Shown here one piece after another: positions 8,064-18,098 of a DNA stretch of 64,000 bases. The notes below the pieces were generated by a model. It was not told where the DNA came from. It was given only the letters and a program-made list of their open reading frames with translations, and did no database searches. The stretch's first letter is position 1. The number at the start of each line of letters is the position of its first letter. Source of the DNA: Xanthomonas theicola (GTDB lineage Bacteria; Pseudomonadota; Gammaproteobacteria; Xanthomonadales; Xanthomonadaceae). The position numbers and the translations under genes were made by a program. The DNA lies in the NCBI RefSeq assembly GCF_014236795.1, contig NZ_CP049017.1, forward strand, positions 2,954,001 through 3,018,000. Direction: 5' to 3'.

Positions 8064-8693
8064 TGAACTGCCCCGCAGAAGTTGGACGAACGTCAAGGGG
8101 TCTCATGGAGAAGTACAAAAGGGAGTTCAAGTTGGAAGTCGTCCAGAGCGTCTTGGCGGGCGAAGGCGGGGCAAGGCTGCTGGCTGGGCGGTGGCTGGTG
8201 CGCGAGGAGAAGATCCGCACCTGGGTGAGCCCCTGTCGCCTCCACGGCATCGACCGGTGGCGTCCCAAGCGCAGCGCGTACAGTGGGCAGTTCAACCTGC
8301 GGGTCCTGGCCGGTCAGGATCGCGAACCGCTTTCCAGCCGCCAGGTGGCGGCGCTCTATGACATCGGCAATCCCCACCAAGTCGTGGTCTGGCGAGGCAA
8401 TCTCGATCAAGGCCGCCTGCAGGCTCTCGCTAGCGAGAAAGAAGAGCGTCCCAAGATGAAGCCAGAACGAGGCGGTGCAGCGCCGTCAAACAAGCTCGCC
8501 AGCGATGCGGCGCAAACCCTGCCGCGCGCCAACAGCCTTGATGCGCTCGAAGCGGGCGTGCATGGTGACGTCCACTACGACAACCCCGAGCGTATCAAGC
8601 TCGGGCTGCAGGGGCTCAGCCCTGTGGCATACCGGCTGAGAAGCACCGCCTGAACGCGGGAATCGCGACCGTCCAACTTCCGGGGACAGTTCA
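8064..8693 (+). mobile_element. Internally deleted IS3-family element (IS150-like), 630 bp
   Basis: The left end starts TGAACTGCCCCGCAGAAGTT. The right end, read inward on the minus strand, starts TGAACTGTCCCCGGAAGTT. These are imperfect terminal inverted repeats of about 24 bp. Inside, OrfA is joined to the last residues of OrfB, so most of the integrase is deleted. Such a short derivative could move only if a full copy supplied transposase. Confidence 0.75.
8105..8653 (+). pseudogene. IS3-family transposase OrfA fused to the C-terminal end of OrfB
   Basis: 182 codons. Residues 1-105 or so are an IS150-type OrfA with two helix-turn-helix units (FKLEVVQSVLAGEGGARLLA, then SSRQVAALYDIGNPHQVVVW). 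The last 25 (YDNPERIKLGLQGLSPVAYR) are the conserved C-terminus of OrfB (integrase). The DDE core between them is gone, so no transposition activity is expected. Confidence 0.75.
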
Positions 8694-8699
8694 ATCCCG

Positions 8700-9084
8700 G
8701 GGCGGTTCATGCTTGCCTTCTTGCAGCACCTCGATCAGCAAGTGCCCAAGGCGCTGGACCTGCATGTGGCCTTGGACAACGACGCCGCCCACCGCCGTCC
8801 CAAGGTGCGCCCATGGCTGGCACGGCGTCCGCGTTGCCACCTGCACTTCACTCCTACCTACTCCAGTTGGATCAATCAGCTCCAACGCTTCTTCAGCCTG
8901 ATCACCCAGCAGGCCCTCCGGCGCGGTTCGTTCCCCTAGCGTCAAGGAACTGGTCCAGCGCATCGAACGCTATGTCGCCCACTGCAACCTTCACAAGCGG
9001 CCCTTCATCTGGACTGCTACCGCTCAATCCATCCTCCACAAGGTCGAACAACGCTGTAAAATTATCTCAGGGACAGAACACTAG
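8700..9084 (+). pseudogene. IS630-family transposase, C-terminal remnant with frameshift
   Basis: The frame from about 8709 encodes the last third of an IS630/Tc1-like DDE transposase: LDLHVALDNDAAHRRPKVR with the second catalytic Asp, then LHFTPTYSSWINQLQRFF with the third-position region. A stop at 8937-8939 falls within the conserved RRGSFPSVKEL; the rest (VQRIERYVAHCN, KRPFIWTATAQSIL) continues in another frame to about 9084. The terminal sequence ATTATCTCAGGGACAGAACA and a TA dinucleotide mark the IS end, which abuts the rsmI stop codon. Confidence 0.75.
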
Positions 9085-9908
9085 CTGCCCCCATACAACG
9101 CCTTGCGCGGCGCGCCGGTGAGTTCCGCGGCCAGCTTGGCGGAGGTCGATGGCGGCAGGTGTTCGCTGAGCGTGGCGTAGACGCGGCGGCCTTCGGCCAG
9201 CTGCGCGTCGGCGTCGTCGCCGGCGCCCTGCACGATCAGCACGAACTCGCCCTTGCGCTGGTTGTCGTCGGCCTGCACCCGTGCCTGCAGCTCGGCAAGG
9301 CTGCCGTCGAGCACGGTCTCGAACAGCTTGGTCAGTTCGCGCGCCAGCACCGCCGGGCGCGCGTCGCCGAAGGCGGCGCGGCAGTCGGCCAGGGACTCGA
9401 CGATGCGATGCGCCGCTTCGTAGAACACCAGGGTGCGCGGCTCGCCGGCCAGTCGCGCCAGGCGCTCGCGGCGCGCGGCGGCCTTGGCCGGCAGGAAGCC
9501 CTCGAAGCTGAAGCGGTCGCTGGGCAGGCCGGCCACGCTGAGCGCGGCGATCGCCGCGCAGGCGCCGGGCACTGGACTGACCCGTACCCCGGCCTCGCGC
9601 GCCGCGCGCACCAGCCGGTAGCCGGGGTCGCTGACCAGGGGGGTGCCGGCGTCGCTGACCAGGGCCAGCGAGTCGCCGCCGAGCAGGCGCGCGACGATGC
9701 GTTGCGCCAGCGCCTGCTCGTTGTGCTCGTGCAGCGCCAGCAGCGGCTTGTCGATGCCGAAGTGCGACAGCAGCTGGCCGCTGCGGCGGGTGTCCTCGGC
9801 GCAGATCGCGGCGACCGCGCGCAGCACCTCCTGCGCGCGCGGCGTCAGGTCGGCGAGATTGCCGATCGGCGTGGCGACGACATGCAGGGTTCCGGGCTGG
9901 GCGCTCAT
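9081..9908 (-). CDS. rsmI: 16S rRNA (cytidine1402-2'-O)-methyltransferase RsmI
   Basis: SAM-dependent methylase of the tetrapyrrole-methylase fold, acting on C1402 together with RsmH. 275 residues. Visible are TLHVVATPIGNLADLTPRA, CAEDTRRSGQLLSHFGI, SDAGTPLVSDPGYRLV and VPGACAAIAALSVAGL, the conserved core in the right order. It diverges from lpoA with about 80 bp between the starts, the usual arrangement. Odd point: the protein ends APRKALYGGS and its TAG lies exactly where the end of an IS630-type remnant begins, so the last few native codons may have been lost. The catalytic core is unaffected. Confidence 0.95.
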   Translation of the reverse strand: MSAQPGTLHVVATPIGNLADLTPRAQEVLRAVAAICAEDTRRSGQLLSHFGIDKPLLALHEHNEQALAQRIVARLLGGDSLALVSDAGTPLVSDPGYRLVRAAREAGVRVSPVPGACAAIAALSVAGLPSDRFSFEGFLPAKAAARRERLARLAGEPRTLVFYEAAHRIVESLADCRAAFGDARPAVLARELTKLFETVLDGSLAELQARVQADDNQRKGEFVLIVQGAGDDADAQLAEGRRVYATLSEHLPPSTSAKLAAELTGAPRKALYGGS

Positions 9909-9989
9909 CTACGGCTTTCCATGGTCAAGGGTAGAATCGTAGCGGTTTTCCCCGGCGCGCCCCGGCGTGCCCTGCCGAATGGACCAGAA

Positions 9990-11717
9990 ATGAACAAGCG
10001 ATTCGCAAGGATTTCCGCCCTGTCGCTGCTAGCGCTGCTGTTCGCCGGCTGCGCCACCACCAGCGTGACGCAGAGCGCGTCGTCGCCGGCCCAGGCCGCG
10101 GCGCTGACGCTGCTGGACCAAGGCAAGCCGCGGGAAGCGGCGGCGCAGCTCGAGGCCCAGGCCGCCGGCGCCACCGGCAGCGAGCGCAACCAGTTGCTGG
10201 CCGATGCCGCCTTCGCCTGGTACGAGGGCGGCGACGTCGCCCGCGCGCGCAGCCTGGCCGCGCAGGTGCAGCCGCGCCAGCTGTCGGGCCTGAGCAAGGT
10301 GCGGCTGGCCCTGGTCAACGCCGAGCTGGCGCTGGCCGACCGCCAGCCGGCACAGGCGCTGCAGGCGCTGGGCAACGATCCGCAGGCGGTGCCGCAGAAC
10401 CTGCGCGCGCGCTGGCACCTGGCCCGCGCGCAGGCGCTGGAAGGCACCGGCGACGCCACCGCGGCGCTGGACGAACGCGCCCGCGCCGACATCGGCCTGA
10501 GCGGCCAGGCGCGCAGCGACAACCAGCGCGCCATCGTGCGCCAGCTGGCGGCCTTGAACGACGCCACGCTGCAGGCGCGCGCCGCCGCGCTGCCGGCCGG
10601 CGACCCGCTGTACAACTTCGCCGGGCGCGCGCTGATCAGCCGCGGCCTGGCGCTGCCGCGCCCGTTCGACCGCGGCGAGCAGTGGGGCTTCGACACCAGC
10701 AAGCGGCCGCCGGCCGAGCGCGACGGCTACCGCCCGCCGGCCAAGCTGGCGGTGCTGCTGCCGCTGAGCGGCACCCTGGCCACCGCGGCCGCGCCGGTAC
10801 GCGACGGCCTGCTCGCCGGCTACTACGGCGAGACCCGGCGCCGCCCGGAGATCAACTTCATCGATACCACCGGCACCGCGGCCGGCGCGCTCGCCGCCTA
10901 CCAGAAGGCGATCGACGGCGGCGCCGACTTCGTGGTCGGCCCGCTCGGCCGCGACGAGGTCAGCGCGCTGTTCGCGCGCGACGCGCTGCCGGTGCCGCTG
11001 CTGGCGCTGAACCGCGGCACCGGCGCCCCGCCCGCCGGCAGCGCCGGGTTCTCGCTGGCGCCGGAAGACGACGGCATCGCCGCCGCCGAGTACCTGCTGG
11101 CGCACGAGCGCCGCAACGCGCTGGTGATCGGCAGCAACGACGACAACGGCCGCCGCGCGGTGGCCGCGTTCCGCGAGCGCTACAGCGAGCGCGGCGGCAA
11201 GGTCGCGGCCAGCGTCAGCGTGGCCGAGGTGCCGGGCGATGTCGGCGCTCAGCTGCGCAGCGCCGGCGCCGCCGACGCGGTGTTCCTGGCGGTGAAGGGC
11301 GGCACCGCGCGCGCGCTGGCGCCGCAGCTGGCGCTGGCCGGTTTCGCCGGCAAGAGCCGGGTGGCGACCTCGCAACTGGTGCTGGGCACCGGCAAGCCGG
11401 AGGACGACCTGGTGCTGGACGGCATCGCCTACCCGAGCGAACTGTGGAACGTGCGCGGCGTCGGCGGCCTGCCGGCGGCGACCAGCGTGGCCGAGACCCT
11501 GCCGACCGCGCGCGGCCCGGCCGGGCGCCTGTTCGCGTTCGGCTACGACGCCTGGCAGATCAGCGCCTACCTGGAGAAGCTGGCCACCGGCGCCGAGGCC
11601 AACCTGCGCGGCGCCACCGGCGTGCTGCACCTGGACGGCTTCGGCAATATCCTGCGCACCCCGGCCTGGTCCACCTTCAGCGGCGGGCGCGCGACGCCGC
11701 TGCCCGATGGCCGTTGA
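9990..11717 (+). CDS. lpoA: LpoA-like penicillin-binding protein activator (lipoprotein)
   Basis: Outer-membrane lipoprotein that activates the peptidoglycan synthase PBP1A. 575 residues. I chose the ATG at 9990 because it gives a lipoprotein signal with lipobox LFAGC (C21); the open frame extends far upstream but only as antisense to rsmI. The N-terminal part (about 30-240) is helical and TPR-like. The C-terminal part (about 255-560) has the periplasmic-binding-protein fold ([48 protein letters not shown]). Its last 11 bp overlap the start of yraN. Confidence 0.9.
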   Translation: MNKRFARISALSLLALLFAGCATTSVTQSASSPAQAAALTLLDQGKPREAAAQLEAQAAGATGSERNQLLADAAFAWYEGGDVARARSLAAQVQPRQLSGLSKVRLALVNAELALADRQPAQALQALGNDPQAVPQNLRARWHLARAQALEGTGDATAALDERARADIGLSGQARSDNQRAIVRQLAALNDATLQARAAALPAGDPLYNFAGRALISRGLALPRPFDRGEQWGFDTSKRPPAERDGYRPPAKLAVLLPLSGTLATAAAPVRDGLLAGYYGETRRRPEINFIDTTGTAAGALAAYQKAIDGGADFVVGPLGRDEVSALFARDALPVPLLALNRGTGAPPAGSAGFSLAPEDDGIAAAEYLLAHERRNALVIGSNDDNGRRAVAAFRERYSERGGKVAASVSVAEVPGDVGAQLRSAGAADAVFLAVKGGTARALAPQLALAGFAGKSRVATSQLVLGTGKPEDDLVLDGIAYPSELWNVRGVGGLPAATSVAETLPTARGPAGRLFAFGYDAWQISAYLEKLATGAEANLRGATGVLHLDGFGNILRTPAWSTFSGGRATPLPDGR

Positions 11718-12075
11718 CCGCGCGCAACGCGGTCGCGAGGTGGAAGCCTCGGCGCGCGCCAAGCTGGAGCGCGCCGGGTTGCAACTGCTTGCCGCCAACG
11801 TGCGCTATCGCGGCGGCGAACTGGACCTGGTCATGCGGCATGCGCAGACGCTGGTGTTCGTGGAAGTGCGCTATCGCCGTAGCGACGCGTTCGGCGGCGG
11901 CGCCGCCTCGGTCGATGTGCACAAGCGCCGCCGACTGCTGCGGGCGGCGCAGTCGTTCCTGGCCGCGCACCCGCACTACGCGACTTGGCCGTGCCGGTTC
12001 GACGTGGTCGAGGCCGAGGGCGAACCGCCGCGGCTGAGCTGGCTGCGCGACGCGTTCCGCGCCGACGACTGCTGA
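11707..12075 (+). CDS. yraN: YraN family protein (UPF0102, endonuclease-like fold)
   Basis: 122 residues with the family signature [39 protein letters not shown] start, then the E-x-D/EVRYR nuclease-like core ([17 protein letters not shown]). The PD-(D/E)xK-like fold is known for the family; its role in cells is unclear. It overlaps lpoA by 11 bp, so the two are co-transcribed, as in many proteobacteria. Confidence 0.9.
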   Translation: MAVDRAQRGREVEASARAKLERAGLQLLAANVRYRGGELDLVMRHAQTLVFVEVRYRRSDAFGGGAASVDVHKRRRLLRAAQSFLAAHPHYATWPCRFDVVEAEGEPPRLSWLRDAFRADDC

Positions 12076-12170
12076 CGCGCCCGGCCTTACCGGTCGCGCC
12101 GCGGCGCGGCTGACCGTGGCCACCCGCAGCGCGTGGCGGCCGCCTTTTCCCCCGCATCCCAGCCACCGCC

Positions 12171-13565
12171 ATGACCACGCCGCTGCCCGCTTCCCTGGTC
12201 CAGACCCTCGCCGACCTGCTCGGCGCCGACGGCTGGCGCACCGACGACGCCAGCCGGCGCAGCTACGGCGAGGACGATTCGCGGCGCTGGGTGCTGGCCG
12301 ACGCGGTGGCGCTGCCGCAGACCCGCGAGCAGGTACAGGCGATCGTGCGCGCCTGCCGCGCGCACCGCGTGCCGATCGTCGCGCGCGGCGCCGGCACCGG
12401 CACCGCCGGCGCCGCGGTGCCGTTCGACGGTGGCGTGGTGCTGTCGTTCGCGCGCATGAACCGCATCCTGCGGCTGCGCCCGCAGGACCGCTGCGCGGTG
12501 GTCGAACCGGGCGTGCGCAACGGCGAGCTGCAGCAGGCGCTGGCGCCGCACGGCCTGTTCTGGCCGCCGGACCCGTCCAGCGCCGAGCTCTGCAGCGTCG
12601 GCGGCAACCTGTCGACCAATGCCGGCGGCCCGCGCGCGGTGAAGTACGGCGCCACCCGCGACAACGTGCTCGGCGTGGTCGCGGTGACCGGCGCCGGCGA
12701 GCTGATCCGCTGCGGCGGCGCCTACACCAAGGACGCCACCGGCTACGACCTCACCCACCTGCTGGTCGGCAGCGAAGGCACCCTGGCGCTGATCGTGGAG
12801 GCCACGCTGAAACTGTCGCCGCGGCCGCTGGCGCAGGCCGGGCTGCGCGCGTTCTACCGCGACGCCGGCAGCGCCGCGGCGGCGGTGTCGCGGCTGATGG
12901 CGCAGCCGACCACGCCGGCGATGCTGGAATTCATGGACCGCAGCGCGATCGCGCTGTTGCGCCGCAACGGCAGCGACGTGCCCGAGGCCGGCGCAATGCT
13001 GCTGATCGAGGCCGACGGCGACCACGACACCCTGCCCTACGCGCTGCAGGCGCTGGGCGCCGCCGCCGACGGCGACGGCCTGTTGTCGCTGGACGTGGCC
13101 ACCGACGGCGCCGCGCACGACCGGCTGTGGGCCGCGCGGCGCGCGCTGTCGCCGGCGCTGCGCACGATCAAGCCGGGCAAGATCAACGAGGACGTGGTGG
13201 TGCCGGTGTCGCGCATTCCCGAGCTGGTCGCCGGCGTCGAGGCGCTGGCGGCGGAATTCGAGCTGCCGATCGTCGCCTTCGGCCATGCCGGCAACGGCAA
13301 CCTGCACGTCAACATCCTGTACGCGCCCGACGATGCCGCCGAGACCGCGCGTGCGCACGCCGCGCTGCCGCGCCTGTTCGCGCTGGTGCTGGCGCTGGAA
13401 GGCACGCTGTCGGGCGAGCACGGCATCGGCGTGGCCAAGCGCGACTACATGGCGCAGGCCTTCGACGCGGCCACGCTGGAAGCGATGCGCGCGGTGAAGC
13501 GCGCGCTGGATCCGGACGGCATCCTCAATCCGGGCAAGGTGTTGCCGGACAATCCACCCGGCTAG
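12171..13565 (+). CDS. FAD-binding oxidase, GlcD / D-lactate or D-2-hydroxyglutarate dehydrogenase type
   Basis: 464-residue flavoenzyme that oxidises a 2-hydroxy acid. The FAD-binding PCMH half has ARGAGTGTAGAAVPFDGG, EPGVRNGELQ, GGNLSTNAGGPRAVKYG and the TKDATGYDL segment. The C-terminal substrate half has FGHAGNGNLHVNILY and GEHGIGVAKRDYM, where the His residues bind metal and substrate in relatives. The substrate cannot be fixed from sequence; D-lactate, glycolate and D-2-hydroxyglutarate are the candidates. The gene stands about 95 bp after yraN and its stop lies next to the left end of an IS5-type element. Confidence 0.88.
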   Translation: MTTPLPASLVQTLADLLGADGWRTDDASRRSYGEDDSRRWVLADAVALPQTREQVQAIVRACRAHRVPIVARGAGTGTAGAAVPFDGGVVLSFARMNRILRLRPQDRCAVVEPGVRNGELQQALAPHGLFWPPDPSSAELCSVGGNLSTNAGGPRAVKYGATRDNVLGVVAVTGAGELIRCGGAYTKDATGYDLTHLLVGSEGTLALIVEATLKLSPRPLAQAGLRAFYRDAGSAAAAVSRLMAQPTTPAMLEFMDRSAIALLRRNGSDVPEAGAMLLIEADGDHDTLPYALQALGAAADGDGLLSLDVATDGAAHDRLWAARRALSPALRTIKPGKINEDVVVPVSRIPELVAGVEALAAEFELPIVAFGHAGNGNLHVNILYAPDDAAETARAHAALPRLFALVLALEGTLSGEHGIGVAKRDYMAQAFDAATLEAMRAVKRALDPDGILNPGKVLPDNPPG

Positions 13566-13566
13566 A

Positions 13567-14421
13567 GCGTGTTATGAACTTCGGGGCAGTATGGCTATCG
13601 TAAGCGGATGAAGCCAAAGCGTTCGTATCCGACCGATGTTTTCGATGAAGAATGGGCCTTTGCGGCCCCTTACCTGACACTGATGGACCCTCATGCGCGG
13701 CAGCGCAAGTACGACCTGCGCTTGATGTTCAACGCCTTGCGTTGGATGGGCGCGAGCCGGTGCACCGTGGCGGCTGTCCCCCAATGACTTTCCGCCGTGG
13801 GAGGCGGTCTATCAGCAGAGTCAGCGCTGGCTGCAGGCTGGCTGCTTCGAGGCCATGGTCAACGACCTACGCTCGGTGCCGCGGGTGGCCCAGGGAAGCA
13901 GGAGCAGCCCAGTGCGGTGATCCTGGATGGCCGCACGCTGCAGTCCACCTGCGAGAGTGGTCCGCGAGCCGGCTACGGCGGCTACAAGCGCAAGAAAGGC
14001 AACAAGGTGCACATGGCCGTGGACACGCACTGCCATCTGTTGGCCGTGCAGATCACGCCCGCCAACGAGCAGGAGCGGGCCCAGGTGCGATCGTTGGCCC
14101 AGGAAGTTCAACACGTCACGGGCGAAACGGTGAAGCTCGCCTTTGTCGATCAGGGCTATACCGGAAAAGGCCCAGCCGAAGCGGCACAAGAGGAAGGCAT
14201 CGAGCTTCATGTGGTGAAGCGGCCGGAAGCCAAGAAGGGATTCGTTGTATTGCTACCGCGACGTGGGTGGTGGAGCGCAGCTTCGGCTGACTCAATCGGT
14301 TCCGGCGCCTGGCCCGCGACTACGGACGTCTGCCCGAGACACTGGCCGGGCTGCACTTCGTTGTCTTCACCATCCCCATGCTCGGCAATGCGGCTTCTAT
14401 CCTTCAAAGTTCATAACACGC
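13567..14421 (+). mobile_element. Decayed IS5-family element, 855 bp
   Basis: GCGTGTTATGAACTT (13567-13581) is exactly inverted at 14407-14421, giving 15-bp terminal repeats. Between them lies one degenerate IS5-type transposase gene. It is inserted 2 bp after the stop of the FAD oxidase gene, which it does not damage. Confidence 0.85.
13608..14408 (+). pseudogene. IS5-family transposase with several frameshifts
   Basis: MKPKRSYPTDVFDEEWAFAA opens the gene. It shifts near 13750, 13900 and 14250, with an in-frame TGA after WVVERSFG. Recognisable pieces are [51 protein letters not shown] (DDE core), [11 protein letters not shown] and the C-terminal [16 protein letters not shown]. All parts of a full-length gene are still there but scattered over frames, so the gene is inactive. 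Confidence 0.82.
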
Positions 14422-14584
14422 GGTGGTCTCAAGAATCACTTCGCACCCACTCAGGAGAGTGAGCCCGATTTTTTTAACGCCGGGTCTTTCGTGATCCTCG
14501 GCAAGCTGAGCGGGAACCACGGACGTGAGCGCGATCGCACGCGGCATCGGCTCATCGCGACGGCAAGAACGCCGATGACGGACG

Positions 14585-15304
14585 TCATGCCGCCGGTCCG
14601 ATGAAACGCAGCCCCACGCCCGGTTCAGTGGCGATGTAGCGCGGCGCCACCGCGCTGTCGCCGAGTTTCTGCCGCAGTTTGCCGACCAGGATGCGCAGGT
14701 AGTGGGTGTCCTCCTGATGGGTCGGCCCCCATACTTCGCGCAGCAGTTGCGGCTGGGTGAGCACGCGTCCGCTGTGGCGCAGCAGCAGGGCGAGCAGCGC
14801 GTACTCCTTGCGGCTCAGCGCCAGCGGCGCGCCGTCCAGGCGTACCTCGCGCAGGCCCAGGTGGATGTGCAGGTGGCCGTCGTCGAACACCGGCTCGGCC
14901 TCGCCAGCGGCCGGTTGCATGCGCAGCAGCACGCGGATGCGCGCCATCAGTTCCTGCACGCCGAACGGCTTGGTCACGTAGTCGTTGGCGCCGGCGTCCA
15001 GCGCCTGCACCTTCTCCGCCTCGCCGGCGCGCACGGTGAGCATGATCACCGGCACCGCGGACCATTGCCGCAGTTCGCGCAGCACGCTGTGCCCGTCCTG
15101 GTCGGGCAGGCCCACGTCCAGCACCACCAGTTCGGCGCCGTGCGCGGCCAGCTGTGCCAGGCCGTCGCCGCCGCTGGCCGCCTGCAGCACGTGGTAGCCC
15201 TGCGCGCGCAGGCTGATGTCCAGGAAACGGCGGATCTGCGGCTCGTCGTCGATGACCAGCACGCGCGGCGGCGGAATCGGATCGGCGTGGGACTCAGTCG
15301 GCAT
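14585..15304 (-). CDS. kdpE: Response regulator KdpE
   Basis: OmpR/PhoB-type regulator that activates kdpFABC when K+ is scarce. 239 residues. Receiver domain 14-125 with the acidic pair D19-D20, phospho-acceptor D63 (VVLDVGLPDQDG), switch Thr and K (NDYVTKPFG). The winged-helix DNA-binding domain covers about 140-235 (LSRKEYALLALLLRHSGRVL, YLRILVGKLRQKLGD). Its start overlaps the end of kdpD by 11 bp. Candidate target sites are at 22930 and 25125. Confidence 0.95.
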   Translation of the reverse strand: MPTESHADPIPPPRVLVIDDEPQIRRFLDISLRAQGYHVLQAASGGDGLAQLAAHGAELVVLDVGLPDQDGHSVLRELRQWSAVPVIMLTVRAGEAEKVQALDAGANDYVTKPFGVQELMARIRVLLRMQPAAGEAEPVFDDGHLHIHLGLREVRLDGAPLALSRKEYALLALLLRHSGRVLTQPQLLREVWGPTHQEDTHYLRILVGKLRQKLGDSAVAPRYIATEPGVGLRFIGPAA

Positions 15305-17984
15305 CGGGACGGGGCGGCGGGGCGGCGGGTTCGATCAACGGCAGGGTAATGCGGATCGTGGTGCCGCGGCCATCGGCGCCGGGCAGCGCCTCGACGCTGC
15401 CGCCGTGCGCGCCGATCATGCCCTGGCAGATGGTCAGGCCCAGACCGGTGCCGTGGCGCCCGCGGTCGCCGCGCTCGACGCTGTAGAACATGTCGAAGAT
15501 GCGCGCGCGCTCGTCCTCGGGAATGCCCGGGCCGCGGTCGCTGATGTCGATGCGCAGGCGCCCGTCGACCAGCGCCGCGGCGACCCGGATCGCCGCGTCC
15601 GGCGGCGAGAACTTGGCCGCGTTCTCCAGCACGTTGAAGATCGCCTGCTCGACCAGCGCCGGATGCACCCACAGCGTCGGCAGTCCGGCGGCCAGGGCGA
15701 TGTCCAGGCGCACCTGCGGCTGGTAGCGCTGCAGTCGCCGCGCGGCCGAGCCGATCAGTTCGTCCACGCCGATCCAGTCGCGGTGCAAGGTCAGCCCGGT
15801 GTGGCCGAGCCGGGTCATGTCGAGCAGGTTCTGGATATAGCGGTCCAGGCGTTCGCCTTCCAGCTGGATCGTTTCCAGCAGGCTGCGGCGGTCGTCGGCG
15901 TCCATCGCCTGGCCGTAGCTGGCCAGGCTGCTGGCCGCGCCGATCATCGCCGCCAGCGGCGAGCGCAGGTCGTGCGACACCGACGACAGCAGCGCCGAGC
16001 GCAGGCGTTCGGTCTCGCCGCTGACCCGTGCGCTTTCCAGATCGGCGACTAGGCGCGTGCGCAACGCGGCCTGGCCGATGTCCTCGACCATGGCCTCGGC
16101 CAGGCGTTGCTGCTCCAGCCCGGGACGCTGCACGCCGGCGCCGAACTTCAGCCCGACCACGCCGATCGCGCCGCGCTCGTGGCGCACCGGCAGGAACCAC
16201 CAATCGGCGCCGGCCAGGGTGTCGGTGAAGCGGCCGGTGGCCTGGCCGTGGCGCTGCGCCCAGTCGGCGGCGCTGCGGTCCACCGCCGCCATCGAGGCCA
16301 CGTAGTCGTGCGCGCCGTCCTGCGCCGCGGCGTGCGCCGCCTCCAGCGGTTGCAGCCGCACCCAGGCCTCGGCCTCGAGCGTGGCCGCCAACGCGCGGCG
16401 CCCGGCCTCCAGCACCTGGCCCAGGTCGGCGGCGCTGGTCAGTTCGCGGCCCAATCGCTGCAACGCGCTGGTCTGCGCATTGGCCGCGCGCAGCGCCAAC
16501 ACCTGCGTGCGCAGCCGCGACGCCAGCCGCCCCGCCACCAGCGCCGCGACCAGGAACAGCAGCACCGTGACCACGCCCTGGCGCGCGCTGATCTGGAAGG
16601 TGAAGCGCGGCTCGATGAAAAAGAAGTTGTAGCTGAAGAAGCTCAGCAGCGCAGCCAGCACCGCGGCCGCCATGCGCGTCTTCGACGCCACCATGACCAC
16701 CGCGACGATGAACACCATCGACAAGTCGTCGATGCCGACCCAGCGCTCGGCGATCCACGCCACCGCCACCGCCAGCGCCGCCGCCATCGTGGCGAACGCC
16801 AGGTCGTCGCGCGACAGCCAATGGCCGGGGCGGCGCCAGCGCCGCCGCGCCCGCGCCCGCGCCTCCGGCGAGCTGATGATGACCAGTTCGTAGTGCGCAC
16901 CGCGCTGCAGCAGCTGCTGGGTCAGGGTGCGGTTGATCATCCGCGCCAGCGGCCGTTCGCGGGTGCGGCCGAGCAGCAGCGTGGACACGCCGTTGCGCGC
17001 GGCGTGGTCGAGCAGCGCGTCGGCCACGCCGCTGCCATGCAGCAGCGCGGCGTCGCCGCCGAGCCGCCGCGCCAGCGCGAAGGCGCGGTCGATCTCCAAC
17101 TGCCAGGCTGCTTCCGGCTGCGCCCGGGTCTGCACGGTGACCACGCTCCACGGCGCGCCGCGGCGCTCGGCCAGGCGCCGCGCCACCCGCACCAGGTAAT
17201 CGGACTGGCCGCGCCCGTCGATCGCCACCAGCACCCGCCGGCGCAGGGCCACACCGGTGCGGCCTTGCGCGGCCTGCACGTCGCGCAGGTCGTTGTCGAC
17301 GCGGTCGGCCGCGGTCTGCATCGCCAGTTCGCGCAAGGCGGCCAGGTTCGACGGCGAGAAAAACGCCTGCAGCGCCTGCCCGGCCTGCTCGGGCAGGTAG
17401 ACCTTGCCCTGCTGCAGGCGCTCGATCAGCTCGCGCGGCGGCAGGTCGACCAGCACGATGTCGCGCAGCCGGTCGAAAATGGCGTCGGGCACGGTTTCGG
17501 CGACGCGCACGCCGGTGATGCGGTGGACCACGTCGTTGAGGCTTTCCAGGTGCTGGATGTTGACCGTGCTGTAGACGTCGATGCCCGCGTCGAGCAGTTC
17601 CTGCACGTCCTGCCAGCGCCGCTCGTGGCGGCTGCCGGGCGCGTTGCGGTGGGCCAGTTCGTCGACCAGCACCAGCGGCGGGCGCCGCGCCAGCAGCGCG
17701 TCCAGGTCCATCTCCTCGAGCGTGCGGCCGCGGTACTCCACGCGCCGCCGCGGCTGCACGGTCAGCCCGTCCAGCAACGCCGCGGTCTCGGCGCGGCCAT
17801 GGGTCTCGACCACCCCCACCACCACCTCGCTGCCCTGCCGCTGCAGCTGGCGCGCGCGCGACAGCATCGCGTAGGTCTTGCCGACGCCGGGCGCCGCGCC
17901 CAGGAACACGGTCAGGCGGCCGCCGCGTTCGCGCTGGAGTGCGCCGATCAGGGCGTCGGCGTGTTGGGTGCGGGGGTCGGGCAT
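15294..17984 (-). CDS. kdpD: Osmosensitive K+ channel sensor histidine kinase KdpD
   Basis: Membrane sensor of K+ limitation and turgor, 896 residues. Order: N-terminal KdpD domain with Walker A G29-AAPGVGK-T37 and LVDELAHRNAPGSRH, a USP-like domain (about 240-370), four membrane segments (about 395-490), a GAF-like region, then histidine kinase with SVSHDLRSPLAAMIG (phospho-His), N-box NVLENAAKFSPP and G-boxes (DRGPGIPEDER, GTGLGLTICQG). It lies after kdpC with a dispersed repeat between them, and overlaps kdpE. Confidence 0.96.
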   Translation of the reverse strand: MPDPRTQHADALIGALQRERGGRLTVFLGAAPGVGKTYAMLSRARQLQRQGSEVVVGVVETHGRAETAALLDGLTVQPRRRVEYRGRTLEEMDLDALLARRPPLVLVDELAHRNAPGSRHERRWQDVQELLDAGIDVYSTVNIQHLESLNDVVHRITGVRVAETVPDAIFDRLRDIVLVDLPPRELIERLQQGKVYLPEQAGQALQAFFSPSNLAALRELAMQTAADRVDNDLRDVQAAQGRTGVALRRRVLVAIDGRGQSDYLVRVARRLAERRGAPWSVVTVQTRAQPEAAWQLEIDRAFALARRLGGDAALLHGSGVADALLDHAARNGVSTLLLGRTRERPLARMINRTLTQQLLQRGAHYELVIISSPEARARARRRWRRPGHWLSRDDLAFATMAAALAVAVAWIAERWVGIDDLSMVFIVAVVMVASKTRMAAAVLAALLSFFSYNFFFIEPRFTFQISARQGVVTVLLFLVAALVAGRLASRLRTQVLALRAANAQTSALQRLGRELTSAADLGQVLEAGRRALAATLEAEAWVRLQPLEAAHAAAQDGAHDYVASMAAVDRSAADWAQRHGQATGRFTDTLAGADWWFLPVRHERGAIGVVGLKFGAGVQRPGLEQQRLAEAMVEDIGQAALRTRLVADLESARVSGETERLRSALLSSVSHDLRSPLAAMIGAASSLASYGQAMDADDRRSLLETIQLEGERLDRYIQNLLDMTRLGHTGLTLHRDWIGVDELIGSAARRLQRYQPQVRLDIALAAGLPTLWVHPALVEQAIFNVLENAAKFSPPDAAIRVAAALVDGRLRIDISDRGPGIPEDERARIFDMFYSVERGDRGRHGTGLGLTICQGMIGAHGGSVEALPGADGRGTTIRITLPLIEPAAPPPRPDAD

Positions 17985-17991
17985 GGGTAGT

Positions 17992-18098
17992 TCGGGACTC
18001 GGGACTCGGGACTCGAAGAGCCTACAGCGCGGGCCGTCGACTTATTGCTTTCGCTGTTGATTTTCCCGGGTCCCGGGTCCCGGGTCCCGAGTCCCGGC
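17992..18098. repeat. Dispersed GGGACTCGGGA hairpin repeat, copy 4
   Basis: Left arm 17992-18015 (three gggactc units), unique centre, right arm 18064-18097 (tcccgggtcccgggtcccgg and a tcccgagtcccg unit). It separates kdpC from kdpD. Its right arm and centre encode the last 15-19 residues of KdpC. Confidence 0.85.

Noticed and set aside
9159..11717. An 852-codon version of LpoA starting within rsmI
   Set aside because: The upstream 277 codons are antisense to rsmI. The ATG at 9990 gives a proper lipoprotein signal.
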